Assembly: GCA_016802295.1 (NCBI GenBank)
Contig: JAESIW010000118.1
Location: forward strand, 443,727 to 507,726
Length of the DNA: 64,000 bases
Direction of reading: 5' to 3'
Origin: Brachionus rotundiformis
Lineage: Eukaryota; Rotifera; Eurotatoria; Ploima; Brachionidae
The notes under the pieces were generated by a model. That model saw nothing but the letters and a program-made list of their open reading frames with translations, was not told the origin of the DNA and did no database searches. Made by a program: the position numbers and the translations under genes. Of this stretch, positions 1-12,660 are shown piece by piece (position 1 is the stretch's first letter; each line of letters starts with the position of its first letter).

Positions 1-13
1 TTTATTTTGTAAA

Positions 14-903
14 TTAATAAATTGTATGACCAGTTTGTCTATCTTTATCGGTTAAAGGAACAAATCCAACAGAACAAATTTTTTCTTTGTGAATACTGCC
101 ATCTTCTTTTTTATCAACTTTGGTCAAAAATTGATAGCTATATTCATTTCCAACTGGGATCACTAAGCGCCCTCCAATGGCCAATTGATCTATGAGCTAT
201 TATAAAGATCAAGATTTGTTTTTTCTAAATTGAATGCTCACCGGTTGAGGTATCTCAGAAATCGACGCTCCTACGTGGATTGCGTCATAAGGCCCTTCTT
301 CTGGATAGCCTTTACGTCCATCACCGACTAAAATAAAGGGTTTAATTTGAAAAATATCTTATTTATCAATACTTACCAACTAGTTTTATAACATTATTAT
401 CAATATATTCAGAGTTCCATCTTTTAATATTTTCTATTGATTTATTGACCAGTTGTGGTATGTGTTCAATACCAACTACTTTACCATTCTTTCCAACCAT
501 TAAGGCAAATACTGCACAAAGATAACCAGTTCCAGATCCAATATCTTTTTTTTAAAGAAAATTAGTTTTAAAATTGACAAAATTTATCTTCTTAGAATAT
601 GTACCAAGAGCTTTGGCGCCTGGTTTTAGCTTATCTTTTAGAAGTTCGGTAGCGTGTGCGTGCATGTGAGGAGCAGAAATGGTAGCGCCGTATCCTATCG
701 GTTGAGGACAGTCCATATATGGATGGGCGGGTGCAAATAAACCTCGATCAACAGCTTTCATGGCATGACGAACCACTTCGCTTTTAATCACTCTTTCACC
801 TAAAATAAAAATTAATTTGAAAAATTTTGGTAATTTTTAATCTACTCATCAAGTTTTTAACCAAGTCATCATTTGAAAAGTTATCTCTTGCAAACCAGGA
901 CAT
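14..903 (-). CDS. PCMT1: Protein-L-isoaspartate(D-aspartate) O-methyltransferase
   Basis: Repairs damaged proteins by transferring a methyl group from S-adenosylmethionine to L-isoaspartyl residues; cytosolic in animals. Exons on the minus strand are 903-846, 799-605, 544-377, 327-242 and 196-14, giving 690 nt and 229 residues, the usual length of the family. Introns are 45-60 nt with GT..AG ends and phases that match. The protein starts MSWFARDNFSNDDLVKNL, has the conserved block around NPYMD (here HPYMDCPQPIGYGATISAPH), the SAM-binding loop DIGSGTGYLCAVFA at about residue 85, the motif VGDGRKGYPEEGPYDAIHVG, and the family tail with PLTDKDRQ before the stop. The start ATG was chosen because it matches the animal cytosolic form and no further upstream exon is visible. 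I am confident of the family; the symbol is by orthology from memory. Confidence 0.93.
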
Positions 904-3900
904 TTTTCTGGAAATAAATCTGATCATGTAAATTTAGTTTAATTTAAAAAACATTTTATTTATTTAAGCCAAATCTATTTATAAGTATTTTTATTTTTAA
1001 TTTTATTTAAAATATATTTCTTATTTTAGAAAGATATTTTAGTATTTTTTGCCAATTTACAATTATTTTAAGACCAGTTTCAGGGTTTTAGATTTGATCA
1101 ATCAATAATAAACAAATGAGATTTTAATTTTTATGGGAATAAAATATTTTAAAAATATTTGACAAATCGTTAATTTATTTAGTGAATTTTGATTTTTCTT
1201 AATTGAAAATCACTTTATTTAAATTGTTTTTTATCCGATTAAAACTAATCCAATTTTCGTCAATTTGTTTTTTTTTTACTTCTCAGCACTAAAAAAGTAC
1301 CCTCTTTTCGCATAAGTCTATCTATCAATCTTCGTAAATTATAGATTTTTTGATTGTGTCTAAACATTCTGTCACGTATTAATATTTTTATAAAAATAAC
1401 TAGATATTAATAAAAAGTTGAAACAAAAAACGATTTAAAATAACTCTTTGTTCATTATTATAACATTAAATTTAAAAAAGATTAAAAAAGGTAATCGCCT
1501 TCAAACAAAATATGAGAAGTAACCAAAAAATTAAGAAAAGAAAACATTTTTCATAGATTGGGTTTTTTAACCGAGTTATTACCAACCAACCATCTAAATA
1601 ATATTACATTGTCAGTCAGGTTTTATAGAATATGACATTTTTAAGAATAAATTTAATAAAAATTAAATAAAATTTAATAAAATTATTTGTTAAATTTCTT
1701 TCTAATGATTGATTGTTTCTTAATAATTTAGATTAAGTCATTATGGAATTTTTTGATCTAATAGGATTTTTAAATCTATTACGTGTACATGAATTTGGAT
1801 AAATTTTTGTAAAAGAGTAAATTTATTTAAAATAAATCTGTTTTTTTAAATATTTTTAATTTAAGTTTTTTTTGTTATTTAAAAACAAATATCCCAAAAA
1901 TACTTTCATTCAATATACTTTAGATTTAAAAGTTTATTATGAATATTTTTGACGCTTCAGTTAAGTCAAGTATTGAGTATTCAAATATGTTGATTTTTAA
2001 AAATTAAAAGGGCTTTAAAAGGCATGACTTCTTCTTTAATCTTAATTACTTGATTTTGGGAAATCAAATAAAGGTGTTTAAATCACATTTTAGACTTGAT
2101 GGCAAAAAGTTGATCATTAGCTCATTAAAGTAAATCTCCGTAGACTAAAATTTATTGAAAAGATATTGAAAAACCAAAATTATAAATGACTTGGAAATTA
2201 TTATTTTAAATATTATATTCATCAAATCAGACATAAAATTTAAGGAGGGACATAAAAGGCATTTTAGAAAATGGCTTATTTTGAAATCGATTACCTTTCA
2301 AGCTTTCGTTGAAGCTAAAAACGCGAAGAAAGCAGTTTCTGACTAATGGCTTGGTAAACATTGTCTTAAGTAATCTACTTTGCTATTGACGTTTTGATAA
2401 AAGCAAAAGGTGGCAGTATTTATTGCAAAAAATAAAAAAAAATTTGAAAATATATAAAACTAGAAACAATATAGACCATCAATTTTTTGAACCTTAAAGA
2501 GTTACCTTGGCTAATATCTTAATTTTTAGTTTGTAGTCTGTCACTTAAAGTCAACTCAACATTAATGCATTATTCAAAAAAATTCTCATTAAAGATTGAT
2601 ACATATGGATTATTAGATAACCCATGATCGATTTTATTTTTTATTTTAAAAAAATATATCTAAATTAAGTCTATGAAATAAATCATAAAACCGGACTGTA
2701 TCTAATATTTTTATCTCAATGTTTTAAGATGACTAATCTGAACTGTTATTTTTCACACTTGAATGTTCTTTATTTTAATACCAATTTTATTTAGCATGAT
2801 GAATAAATTAATGGAAAAAAAAAGACAAAGGAAATAAATAATACATTATATCTTAAATTGGAGCATCAGGTAGTTTTTGATAATTTTTAGGGACTCAATC
2901 AAATATTAATTTAAAACAATATTCCAAAAAGCTATATTTAAGAATATTAAATTACCAATGACCAAAACGAATCGTCTAAATTTCAAAAATTTATTCGGTC
3001 TTAAATTTAGCTTTCTAATTTATTTAGTTATCAGAAATCAACTTAAATAAAACCAACTTAGATAATTTTGAACAATTGTTTTCTGCACAAAATCAGAATT
3101 TTTTCATTAAATTATAAATAAAATAATTGTTTAAATTATTATATAAATAAAAAAAATTGTTGAAAATTTTAGTATATAAAACTGAATAATAGCTTGTGAA
3201 AGAATGAAAAATTCAAATGGTTTTTTTATTATTCAAATGGTTAAAATTAGCCTGCTAAAATTTACTGCTAAATGGGCCCATATTTTGGAGATCAATTTTG
3301 GGAACAATATTTTGTCATGATTCTCAACTTCATCAAGTATTTGTTTACATGAAAATGGTTTAAATTGGTAACCATAAAATCACAAAAACAGGAACAAATG
3401 CATACTGGAGAGATTAGACAGAATTTTTAGAGACATGCCATTATGGACACCTCATAGAAAGATGAATGTTGGAAGACCATTGATAGGAAAAATTGGATTG
3501 GAAGGACCGTGTGGACAGATTTTCTTTGGTTAAGCATGAAAATTTTTATTAATTGTTGTGAATATTTTGTTTACGAAAAAAATAATGATCTTCAATCAAT
3601 CTTAATAAACATGTATGAATAAAAAAATTAGCTCGAAATTGAGAAATTAATCTTCATTAAAAACATTATCCTTTTTGACCTTATAAAATTCTATACTGAT
3701 AAGACAAACAATTAAGTTTTTGAAATCACCGATATTTGACCATTTAGATCAATATTTTAATCTTTAATTAGATTTTAAACCAAAGTCAAATCACCGGATT
3801 ATTTTTAGATACAAGATTTAATTTTTTTTTTTATTTCAAGATCAAATATTTATAATATGATCGGCAAATGAGATCAAATAAAACTTTTTCATTATTTTTT

Positions 3901-6300
3901 TATTCAAGATATATGTAATTTGATTATAAAATAATTATAAATGGACTTGTACTCGAACTTATTATTTCTCAATACTCGTACTCTATTAGGCAATTGTGAG
4001 GCAATAGGAAACTTTTCTATTTATTTGCTCGTTTATTATAGAGATTAATTATATTTCCGATAGGTAGAAAAAAAAAAGATAATTTAAACTTTAATTTGAT
4101 ATAATGATCACCTTTTTAAAAAAATACGAATAAAAAGAGAATAGTTAAAGATTTATTTACGAACAAGATTAAAAATATCTCAATAAATATCAAATATCAG
4201 TTGAAGTTGAGTAAATTTTATTTGCCAAACACCTTAGAAATTTAAAAACCAAGATGACTATAAAATCTAATTTCTCATATGGACTCAACTGGAATGTAGC
4301 TACACTTGACAAGCGTTTGTCAGCACAAGAATGTCTCTGTCATTGTGCAGAAACAAGTCTACTGATGGAAAAGTAAAATATTTAAAAAACCATACGACTT
4401 AGTCTAATCATAGACGCTAAATTACTAAAAAAATATTTGTATTAACTTCAAAGTTCTATTATGACCATCTCATATTTCATAAGTAACTTTTACGGAGGAA
4501 AATCGGTGAATTTCAGAGCGGATTTTGGCTAAGAAGATTAGAGACAATAAGTCATTTGGTCTTATTGATGAATTTGAGCAAAAATTCCTCTTTATTTTTG
4601 ACATGGTACCCTATAGCTTAATTCGGTAATTAAACACACTTTTTGGATAAAGATTTAGCTTTATTTACTTTTATTTTTTTGAAAATTTAAACCAAAAAGA
4701 AAACCTTAAATTTCACCGATTCAGAAAGTTATCCAACAAGAAATAAAATTTAAGCTGTCTTGATAACAAAGCTTGGTCAAAAGTGAATTGACATTAAAAT
4801 TAGAATGAGCTTTATTGATAGTCCCGAGGCACTCACACACACACACACATACACGAGCATGGTGATTTTTGCCATACTATCACCATAATTTAAGATTTTT
4901 ATCTTTTTTAAATTAATGAAAATTTTTTTTCTAAATATTCATTCCGTGATTTAAGAGCCAGACTATCTCTAGAGCCAAAGTAAAAAAGGCATTAAGTTTC
5001 AAATTTAGCATTCTATTTGAGATAAGATTTAAGAAATTTGACAAGAAAAACTATGCCATTCAATTTAATTATTTGAAAAAATAAACTTGGTCAAGTAGTA
5101 TCACAATTAAAAAGCCAATTAAGGCAAATGTTTTAAATTAATGCTTTTATTTTTCTAGCTAAAACCATTAGGATTTATTTAGGCAAAGATAAAATGTTTG
5201 CCCTTTTCTCTATAGATAACAGCTCGACTGTCTTCGAATTCCTTTAGCTCAGTTCACTTAAGATACTTGATTAAAAAGGCCAAGACCGATTTCTACTAAT
5301 CTCAAGAGAAAGTAAAATTTTAATTTCAAATGGAGAACAAACAGCCGAATGGTTCTATCTCTATGAGAATACTTGACTCGGTCTGTATCTTTTCTACAAA
5401 AAAAATTGTAGAATTGTCTTCTTACAAAAAAGAACTACACCGTTTTCTTATCTTATTTGCAATCGTCGTTTATCTTTGCCTATTTTAAGATCTAAAATCT
5501 TTTAATTAATAAATAAATAGAGCTCAAGTTGAAAGCACTCTTAAGCCTTTGTAGGATTTCGATTTTTCAACCTACACTATAATAATATATCTATTCAAGC
5601 CCTCTAAAAACAAAAAGTTTTTTTTTTATTTTTTATCTATTTCATTGAAACTAAGAAGTGTGTGAAAAGGTGAATATATAGCCTAAATAGTTTAAGAACA
5701 ATTATTTGATTTAATTGAATTTTCAATTAAAAGAATGACTAAATTTAAATCAAGTGCAGCCTGGGGCTCGCTTGTCCAAGTTTTTTGTTGTTGTTAAATT
5801 CAAGCATTTCTCTATTTTTTGGCCAAATTGGAACATTTCCGCAAATTTTTATCTCTAAACATTTCAAAACGTGTGCTATCATCTATCATCAACACATTTG
5901 AGGCGCACAATTTGACCAAAGTGGATCATACAGTTAATTAAAATTGTTGTCATGTTTATAGTGATAACAAGCTAATTTGGCCAGCTGTATTTTAGCAGTT
6001 ACCAAAGCAATCAAGATTTTAGTGTTTGTTGAAGGCATATGTGGATTGATGATGAGTTAAAATAGCAGCCAAGAGAGCAAATAAACGATAAATCTTTAGT
6101 GTTTACTTAAGCAAAAATTTTTCAAGCAAAGAATGTAATTTAAATTGTAAAGTGGATATTTATGGAAATATCTCACTTGGAAAAACGCTTCTCATTCACT
6201 GATAAGTTTATTTTTCTTAATAAGAAAAAATAACAAAAAAATTTCAAATATTTAATTTTAATTTAAATAAAAGTTTCAAGGCTACTGATTGAAGAGTTAA
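904..6300. other. Gene-free AT-rich stretch
   Basis: No reading frame with a recognisable domain is visible on either strand. There is a short CA microsatellite at about 4830-4855. Around 3400-3560 a plus-strand stretch reads like the worn tail of a LINE reverse transcriptase (a GRPLI-type block followed by WIGRTVWTDF in another frame), too decayed to call. The GC-richer patch at 5760-6070 has no clear frame and could be regulatory. This is the outer half of a gene desert between PCMT and the protocadherin-like gene. Confidence 0.5.
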
Positions 6301-7135
6301 TTCTCAAAACATTTGATTGGAATTTTTTGTTCTCTTTTTTTTTTTATTATTTTGTTTTCTCTACAGACCAAATGCCGTTTACAGGTATTTTTAATTAGAA
6401 TTTTTTTTTCAATTGATTTAATCTCCATGGATCATGATAATCAAAATTCACATCAATTGCTCTTGCATAATTTGTACACAAATGCCAACCACCTATGGAC
6501 ACGCTCAATTAAAAAAGTCTAATTTAGAATTTAAAAAAATCTTATCAGGACAGAGAGTGAGTGTTTATCTAAGAATTGTTGATAAACAAGTGTCCGAGGC
6601 GAGCCATAACCTCGTTTTGGAAAAATTATTTCAGATCGATTAATTTGATTTTAATTTGTTTGATACTCTATATTTTTTTATTCAAATATTTTGATCAATA
6701 TAATTAGACATTAAGGCTTCTAAATTGCTCTTGCCCGGCTCATTAAAAATCAAATCTTTAGCCTAAGTTAGTTAAGATAATTTTTGTCTACATTTAATCG
6801 ATTTTTTTCCCCTAATAATTAAGATATATGATAAGATGAGTTTAAATAATTTCACATTTATTTGTATTTGATATTAGAAGCTAATTATTATATTAATGTC
6901 TTCGTATTTGGAAAAATATTTTAGCCTTTAATCACATAGACCTTCTTGTTGCGTAACAAGATTTTGTATCGATTTTTCTCAAAGTATTCTTTTATTTAAT
7001 TACAAGCCGAATACATTTCTTTTATTCCAATGATTATTATTAAGTAATAGTAATCTAAAAATTAATATTATAGCTTTTTGTTATTTATCTAGTATAAAAA
7101 CTGCGGATTTAAACATAATCTTATTTTTTGTATAG

Positions 7136-7193
7136 TATGGTCAGCCTGTGCCTGTGTTAGATGCTTACAAACAACAAATGGCTGGTTCAATTT
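7136..7193 (+). CDS. Possible terminal exon of an unidentified small gene
   Basis: A plausible acceptor (TTTTTTGTATAG) is followed by an open frame reading YGQPVPVLDAYKQQMAGSI and then TGA. The codons look more protein-like than the surrounding DNA. Possible partner exons lie upstream at about 6366-6383, flanked by CTACAG and GTATTT, and in the open stretch at 6490-6560 that contains MPTTYGHAQLKKSNLEF. I could not join these into a complete model and do not recognise the protein. It may be chance. Confidence 0.2.
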
Positions 7194-8863
7194 GACCAAT
7201 TTAAATATATAATGTAATAGCAAAGTCATATAGTAGCTGGATTAATTATTTTAGTTAATGGTCAATTTATGAGAAATTTTAATTAATTCCAAAATATTTT
7301 TTGATTTATTCTTAATTGAAAAATATTTAATATAAACTGATAAGTATGGCAAGAATTTATGAGTTTATTTAAAGAATTAAGCACAACTTTTGTCACTTAG
7401 CCATGTTCAATTATTTCCATCATTGGTACCATTTGAAGTAACCAAACTTCAATTTTGTACACAAAAAGTTCTATTTATTTTTTCACCAAGCTATTTAGAG
7501 CCAGGTCTTTATAGCTTTTGGCACTAAGTTTTTCAAACCTAACCCGATCACAACCCATGCCATTATTCTCGAAAAAAAAAAGCACGCTTTTTGAAGATTT
7601 AATTGATAAAGTTAATTAAAATTTCTAGTTTAGAAAAATAAATTAAGCTGTTTTGCGAATTTTGATTTTATTTTTGTTGTTGATATTTATTAATTTAAAT
7701 AAATTTTTCAAAGGTAATTTGATTATTTATTCAATTAAAAGTGTTTAATTTATTAAAAAAATATTTTATTCATATACTCAGGAGAGCATTAAATTTTATG
7801 ATATTAAGGCTTATACGGTTCACTTAATTCCAAGTCATCAGTCAAGTCAACTTTAAGCCTAAGTTAGCTATTCAAAGTGACTATCTACCACAATGCGAAA
7901 CAAAAAGCTATAGGTAACATGCAAATGAGAGTCTATGGTGGATATGTTAAAAAAGCCTACCACTTCAAATGGCTGTTTTATTTAAAATCCAGTTTAATAA
8001 GCGAAAATTCAATTAAGATCGGGGTTTTATGGTCTAGCAGGCTGTAATTCAAATTCTACTTGAAGCAAGCTCAAATGGCTTTTAAAAAAGAAAATTAAGT
8101 TGTTCAAAGTCGAGCATTAGATTAGGCTCTACTTTTTTGAATGTTTTTTTTATTTAGTTTATAACTCATGTTGAGCCAAAACAAAAAAAAGTAAAAGCAG
8201 CTTTGATCGAATTGTTAATATAATTTATAAATTAATTCTCAGTCTAGGTCAGCAGATAGTTAATAAAAAAAAATAGATAGTTTATTTACCAAGTGGTACA
8301 TTAAACATTGTTTCATAACCGGACAATTTGTGCCATTTGAGTCCGAATTGAGTGAACCTACTTAACCCAAAGCTATTTACTTCAAGTTAAACAATACTTA
8401 AGTTTAAAAATAAAAACAACTATTCTTTTAATATTATTTTTGCCTTTAGAATTAAATAAGCTTAAGTAATTTGTAACAATTAGAAAATTGTACGAATCCA
8501 CAGGGCTCGAATAGTTCGGCCTGAGATATGGCATTTTTTTCTGGACTAGAATCGGCTCTGCAGCAAGAAAACCTATGAATATTGTACTATTTATATTCAA
8601 ATGTTTGATTTAAAAGAGTTTCTAATTTCTGTGTTTTAGTTTGTGTCTATGTCCGATTGATTATTTGATTCTGCTCACTTTTACCTGCCCTATTCCCTCC
8701 TTTTTTAATAAAAATTTTAATTTTAACTACATTAAAAATAGGATATTAAATTTCCTCAATTTTAACTCTTCAGTAGCGCTATACTGGTCTTCATGAGCAT
8801 TGTTTAGGTGCTTTATTCCTATGTCGGAATATCAACTTGATTTATATAATTTTTAATTAAACA

Positions 8864-9049
8864 ATGAGCACTCTGATTTTAAAAAATAGCTCAATTTGTT
8901 CTTTGTTTTTTTTTTCAATAATCTCTCAACAATGTGTCGACAATCTACTTGGAGATAAACTCGAGGAAAGATCTTTACCGGTGAGGCCAATTAGCTCAAA
9001 GGGCCCACCATTTCCTCTCTCAATCAGACCTATTTATTATCAGCCATAG
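8864..9049 (+). CDS. Candidate small ORF with a hydrophobic N-terminus, 61 aa
   Basis: An ATG opens a 61-codon frame with a hydrophobic stretch at residues 12-22 and a Pro/Arg-rich tail (LPVRPISSKGPPFPLSIRP), the general look of a small secreted peptide. The region is GC-richer than its flanks and also contains a good splice donor (CCG|GTGAGG), so it could instead be an exon read in another frame: one alternative frame gives NVSTIYLEINSRKDLY up to the donor. There is no family match and no neighbour within 5 kb. Treat it as a candidate only. Confidence 0.2.
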   Translation: MSTLILKNSSICSLFFFSIISQQCVDNLLGDKLEERSLPVRPISSKGPPFPLSIRPIYYQP

Positions 9050-9356
9050 AACAGATTAAAATCTCTTATTTCAATCACAATTTTCCAGATAGGTGAGATG
9101 ACTAGCAATGGATAGAAAAGCATTTAAGTGTAAATTCAAATATCGGATGTGCGTCATTTTTTACTAAAGGTCCGAGCTCCAAGTTAATGAGACTAGATAG
9201 GGGACTCTAGTTGGCCCTTAAGATGACTTTTCCAGATTTAGCTTGAATATATAAATTTATCGATAAGAATAGAAAGATTTATCTTGGCTTTTAACTTAAA
9301 TATTTGGACGCGATCGCGATATTTATAAATACAGAGCTAAAAAGCCTAATATTTAA

Positions 9357-9390
9357 TAATTTGAGAGAAAAAATTTTTTCTCTCAAATTA
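9357..9390. repeat. Perfect 34-bp palindrome
   Basis: The two 17-bp arms, TAATTTGAGAGAAAAAA and its exact reverse complement, abut with no spacer. It lies in the gene desert with no adjacent gene. A cruciform or hairpin is possible; no terminator or transposon end is evident. Confidence 0.9.
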
Positions 9391-12124
9391 GGCTAGATTA
9401 ATTTTAATTTCAATTTTTTAATTAAAATATTTATCCATCGCTTGTCTAATTTGATGAAGAAAGGGCTAGCTTTTATTGATTTTTTTTTATAAATTTAAAA
9501 TAAAGACCAATATTGTGATAACAATTCTGATTATGGAGATTATTTTCTTCAACTTTATGATTGGTATCAGATGATTTTTATTTAAATTGGACACTTAAAT
9601 TTGATTATAGATAATAATGTCAATTATTACTTTTGAACTTTGATTTTAATCTCCACAGGTCTTGGTACAATTCAATTTTATTTTCTAACAATTGAGTTCG
9701 CTTTTTGTTAATTTTCACAGTCAGACAAGAATTGTTTATAATTTTTGATTATATCTTTTCAAATGTTCTAATATTATGTGTTTAGTTTTATTTAGTGATA
9801 GCGTGAGGCTGAAAAATGCAATTAAGCCCATCGCACCACAAGCCTAGGGTTATTATTTTTTTAAAACTAAAAAATAAAATAAATAGTATCCAATTCATTT
9901 GCTTTCTTTATACTAATTAACTGAATCATTTCTGATATCTGATAATTATTTTGGACAAGAAGCTAAATTCTTTGTTTTTCTATTTAATTTTTTAATTTAA
10001 AAAAATAATTAAAATTAAAGCTGGCAGTCTGTTAGCTTAAGGATCAAATTTTTTTTCGTTCCTTCATAACATTAGATAAATAAAATAGATATATTTTTGG
10101 TAATATTCATTTTGTTTGAATAAATTTAAGACAAGACTCTAGGGCCATATATTTCTTTATTAAACTAAAAAATATTCGAATTTTTATTAATTCAATTTAA
10201 ATCATTTAAATTCTCATCTTTTATTCAGTTAGATATTATTTATTAAAAAAAAATATTTTAGGGATGACCCCAGGGTTCGTCCGAAAAGCTTACACCTTCG
10301 TTTAAACCGAAAGATTTAGGTATTTATAATGAGGTAAAATTTAAAATTAATAAAAAAGGTTTTAATATTAAAAAAAAATTAAGCCATTATTCAATTAGAT
10401 AAAAATTGTTTTTTTTTTATCTTATACAAAAATTTTGTCATGCATTTTATTGGTTTACATGGATTCTGTTAGATAATTTTTATATTTTTATAACTGGATA
10501 ATAAATGTTTTAATAATCTATCCAATTTTTGAGATTAATTTTTTGGCTTAGAAAAGATTTAGGGACTTGGGATAGAAGTCTTTCCGGAATCTTAAATAGA
10601 GCGAGAGCATTCATGGTAATCTTTTGGGTTTAACAAAGATTTTCGGATTTTATTATTATCATTTATTAAAAATAATTAATAAGATTATGTCTGGCAGATT
10701 TGGTTCGTATTTTTGGCAAGATTCCTAGTGGTTCATGTTAGAGACTTGAGATTCACCAACGAGCTGCTTTTTTTTCCTTCTCATTGATAGATGTATTAGG
10801 AAGATTGCTAAAAAATACCACTTTAGGTCATGTCAAGCAAGTGAGGCTAGTTTTAAAATGTCATTTTGATTTAATGTAGATCCAAAGAAGAATATTTATT
10901 TATAATGTAAAAAAATGTCTAAATGGTAAGTGATTCATTTTGTAACATGACATTAAGTGGTCATTTCTCAAGCCAGATAAGAATGAATAATAAGTGGTTT
11001 AATAAGACCTAGTATTATGTTTTTAATACTCTAATGTATTGTTTCTATACAATATGCGAATAATTAGCTCCTCGAGTGTACACACTATAAAGTGGTAGTA
11101 CCCAATTAAGCCGAGATTTGACCACTTGAAAATCGATAAGTAAACCAGTGATTATAATCACACAATTTATAACCATTTATTTAGAGAACATATTCTCATG
11201 ATAGAAATAGACTCCAAGCTGTGATAAGCTTCTTATTGAGCTTAATACGTTATGTGTCCATTTTGGACCAAAAACAATTTGTCATTGTACATCTTTGTGT
11301 TCATAAGTTTAAATAATTTAAATTAATTGAGATTTTATTTAGTGATATATGCCCGGTTTTTTTATAAAGTCAAAAGACCATTAATCATCAAAGATCAAAA
11401 AGCTAAATGCTCGATTAAACAAGTGAATTTGAATGTGATTTATAAATATTTGGCACGTAGATTTGTATTTAATGTCAAATAGACTCAACTAATCAGATCA
11501 CGGATGAGAATTTGTTTTTGGCAAAGTAAAAAAATAACTGTTGGTGCCATTAAGTCAAAATCTAAAGGCCAAACGACACTAGTTTTATTTGCTTTTAATT
11601 AGTTTAAGTTAATCGATTTTTAGAGCCACATTCGACAATAAAAAATGACCGTAAACAACAAACGAACACGAACTGGAGCAAAAATAAACTTTATAATCTA
11701 ATAATTCCATTATTTTTAGAATAGATCGAGGCCAAAAGACCTTTCAGTATTATGTTTAGAAAAGTAAACATAGTTTACGGACTTGTTTATTTGTGTTTTA
11801 ATTTATATATAAATTTAGCTGTCTTTTTTATTAGCTACCTTGACTAAGAAGACTTAGCTGTGAATAGAAAGTTGAATACAGCACTGGCAAGGCTTTGGTC
11901 AAATTCTATTAAAGCCTTGTAATTCGCTTGATTTAAGATTTCCGAGTCCAATTTTGACATAGAAGCCCTTTGTTTAATTAAGGCACCTTGAAACTAAAAC
12001 TGACCCTTATTCAATTTAAAAAATTTAAATAATGAGAATTTTTTGTTGACCATTTATTTTTCAAGGTAAATTGACAGATAGTGAATTTTAGTCCGATTTG
12101 TTTACAAATAGATGTATAAATATT

Positions 12125-12240
12125 TATTAAGTTAAATATTTGGTTTTTGAAAAAACACAACTTACATGGAGCTGACATGGACCGTGGTCAAGAAAGATAA
12201 ACTCAAATTATTGAATATTTATTAGCAATTAGAATAATAG
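12125..12240. repeat. Copy 1 of a duplicated ~110-bp block
   Basis: It aligns in the same orientation with 12545-12660, with mostly point differences and small indels. The shared core runs from TGGAGCTGACATGGAC through CAGCAATTAGAATA-type sequence. It is separated from its partner by about 420 bp. Both copies keep the same short open stretch beginning MELTWTV.KKD, but no splice signals frame it convincingly. Confidence 0.8.
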
Positions 12241-12544
12241 TTTTAAGATTTGCATTTGTTTAAATTTTTATATTTTGATTAAGTGATGACAAAGTTATTT
12301 TTTAATTAAATTAAGAGTTATTATTGCAGAACATAAAATTTAAAATTATTCTAAAAATTAATCAGGAAATAGGTTTTGTGTAAATTACAAAAATTTTTGA
12401 ATAACAGTCTCTCTGATATTTCACATAAATTGGACAAGTTATGGTAATAACTTGAAATTGTGACAAGACTCTCTTACATTTAATTTTATCAATTTAAAAA
12501 CTAGTACTTTTAATAGATAGTTTTTATAACAAACAAATAAAATT

Positions 12545-12660
12545 AACCTTTAATTAAGTTTAATGTTTAGTTTTGAAAAAAAAAACAACTAGAATGGAGC
12601 TGACATGGACAGTGGCCAAGAAAGATATACTCAATTTATTGAATATTTATCAGCAATTAG
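12545..12660. repeat. Copy 2 of a duplicated ~110-bp block
   Basis: Partner of the block at 12125-12240. The conserved centre is TGGAGCTGACATGGACAGTG; the AT-rich flanks are less well conserved. It lies about 2.6 kb upstream of the protocadherin-like start codon. Possible explanations are a duplicated enhancer, a remnant of a repeat family or duplicated tiny exons. Confidence 0.8.

Noticed and set aside
3371..3560. Possible LINE tail (GRPLI...WTDF)
   Set aside because: Needs a frame change within 30 codons and lacks any catalytic motif; too weak to list as a feature.
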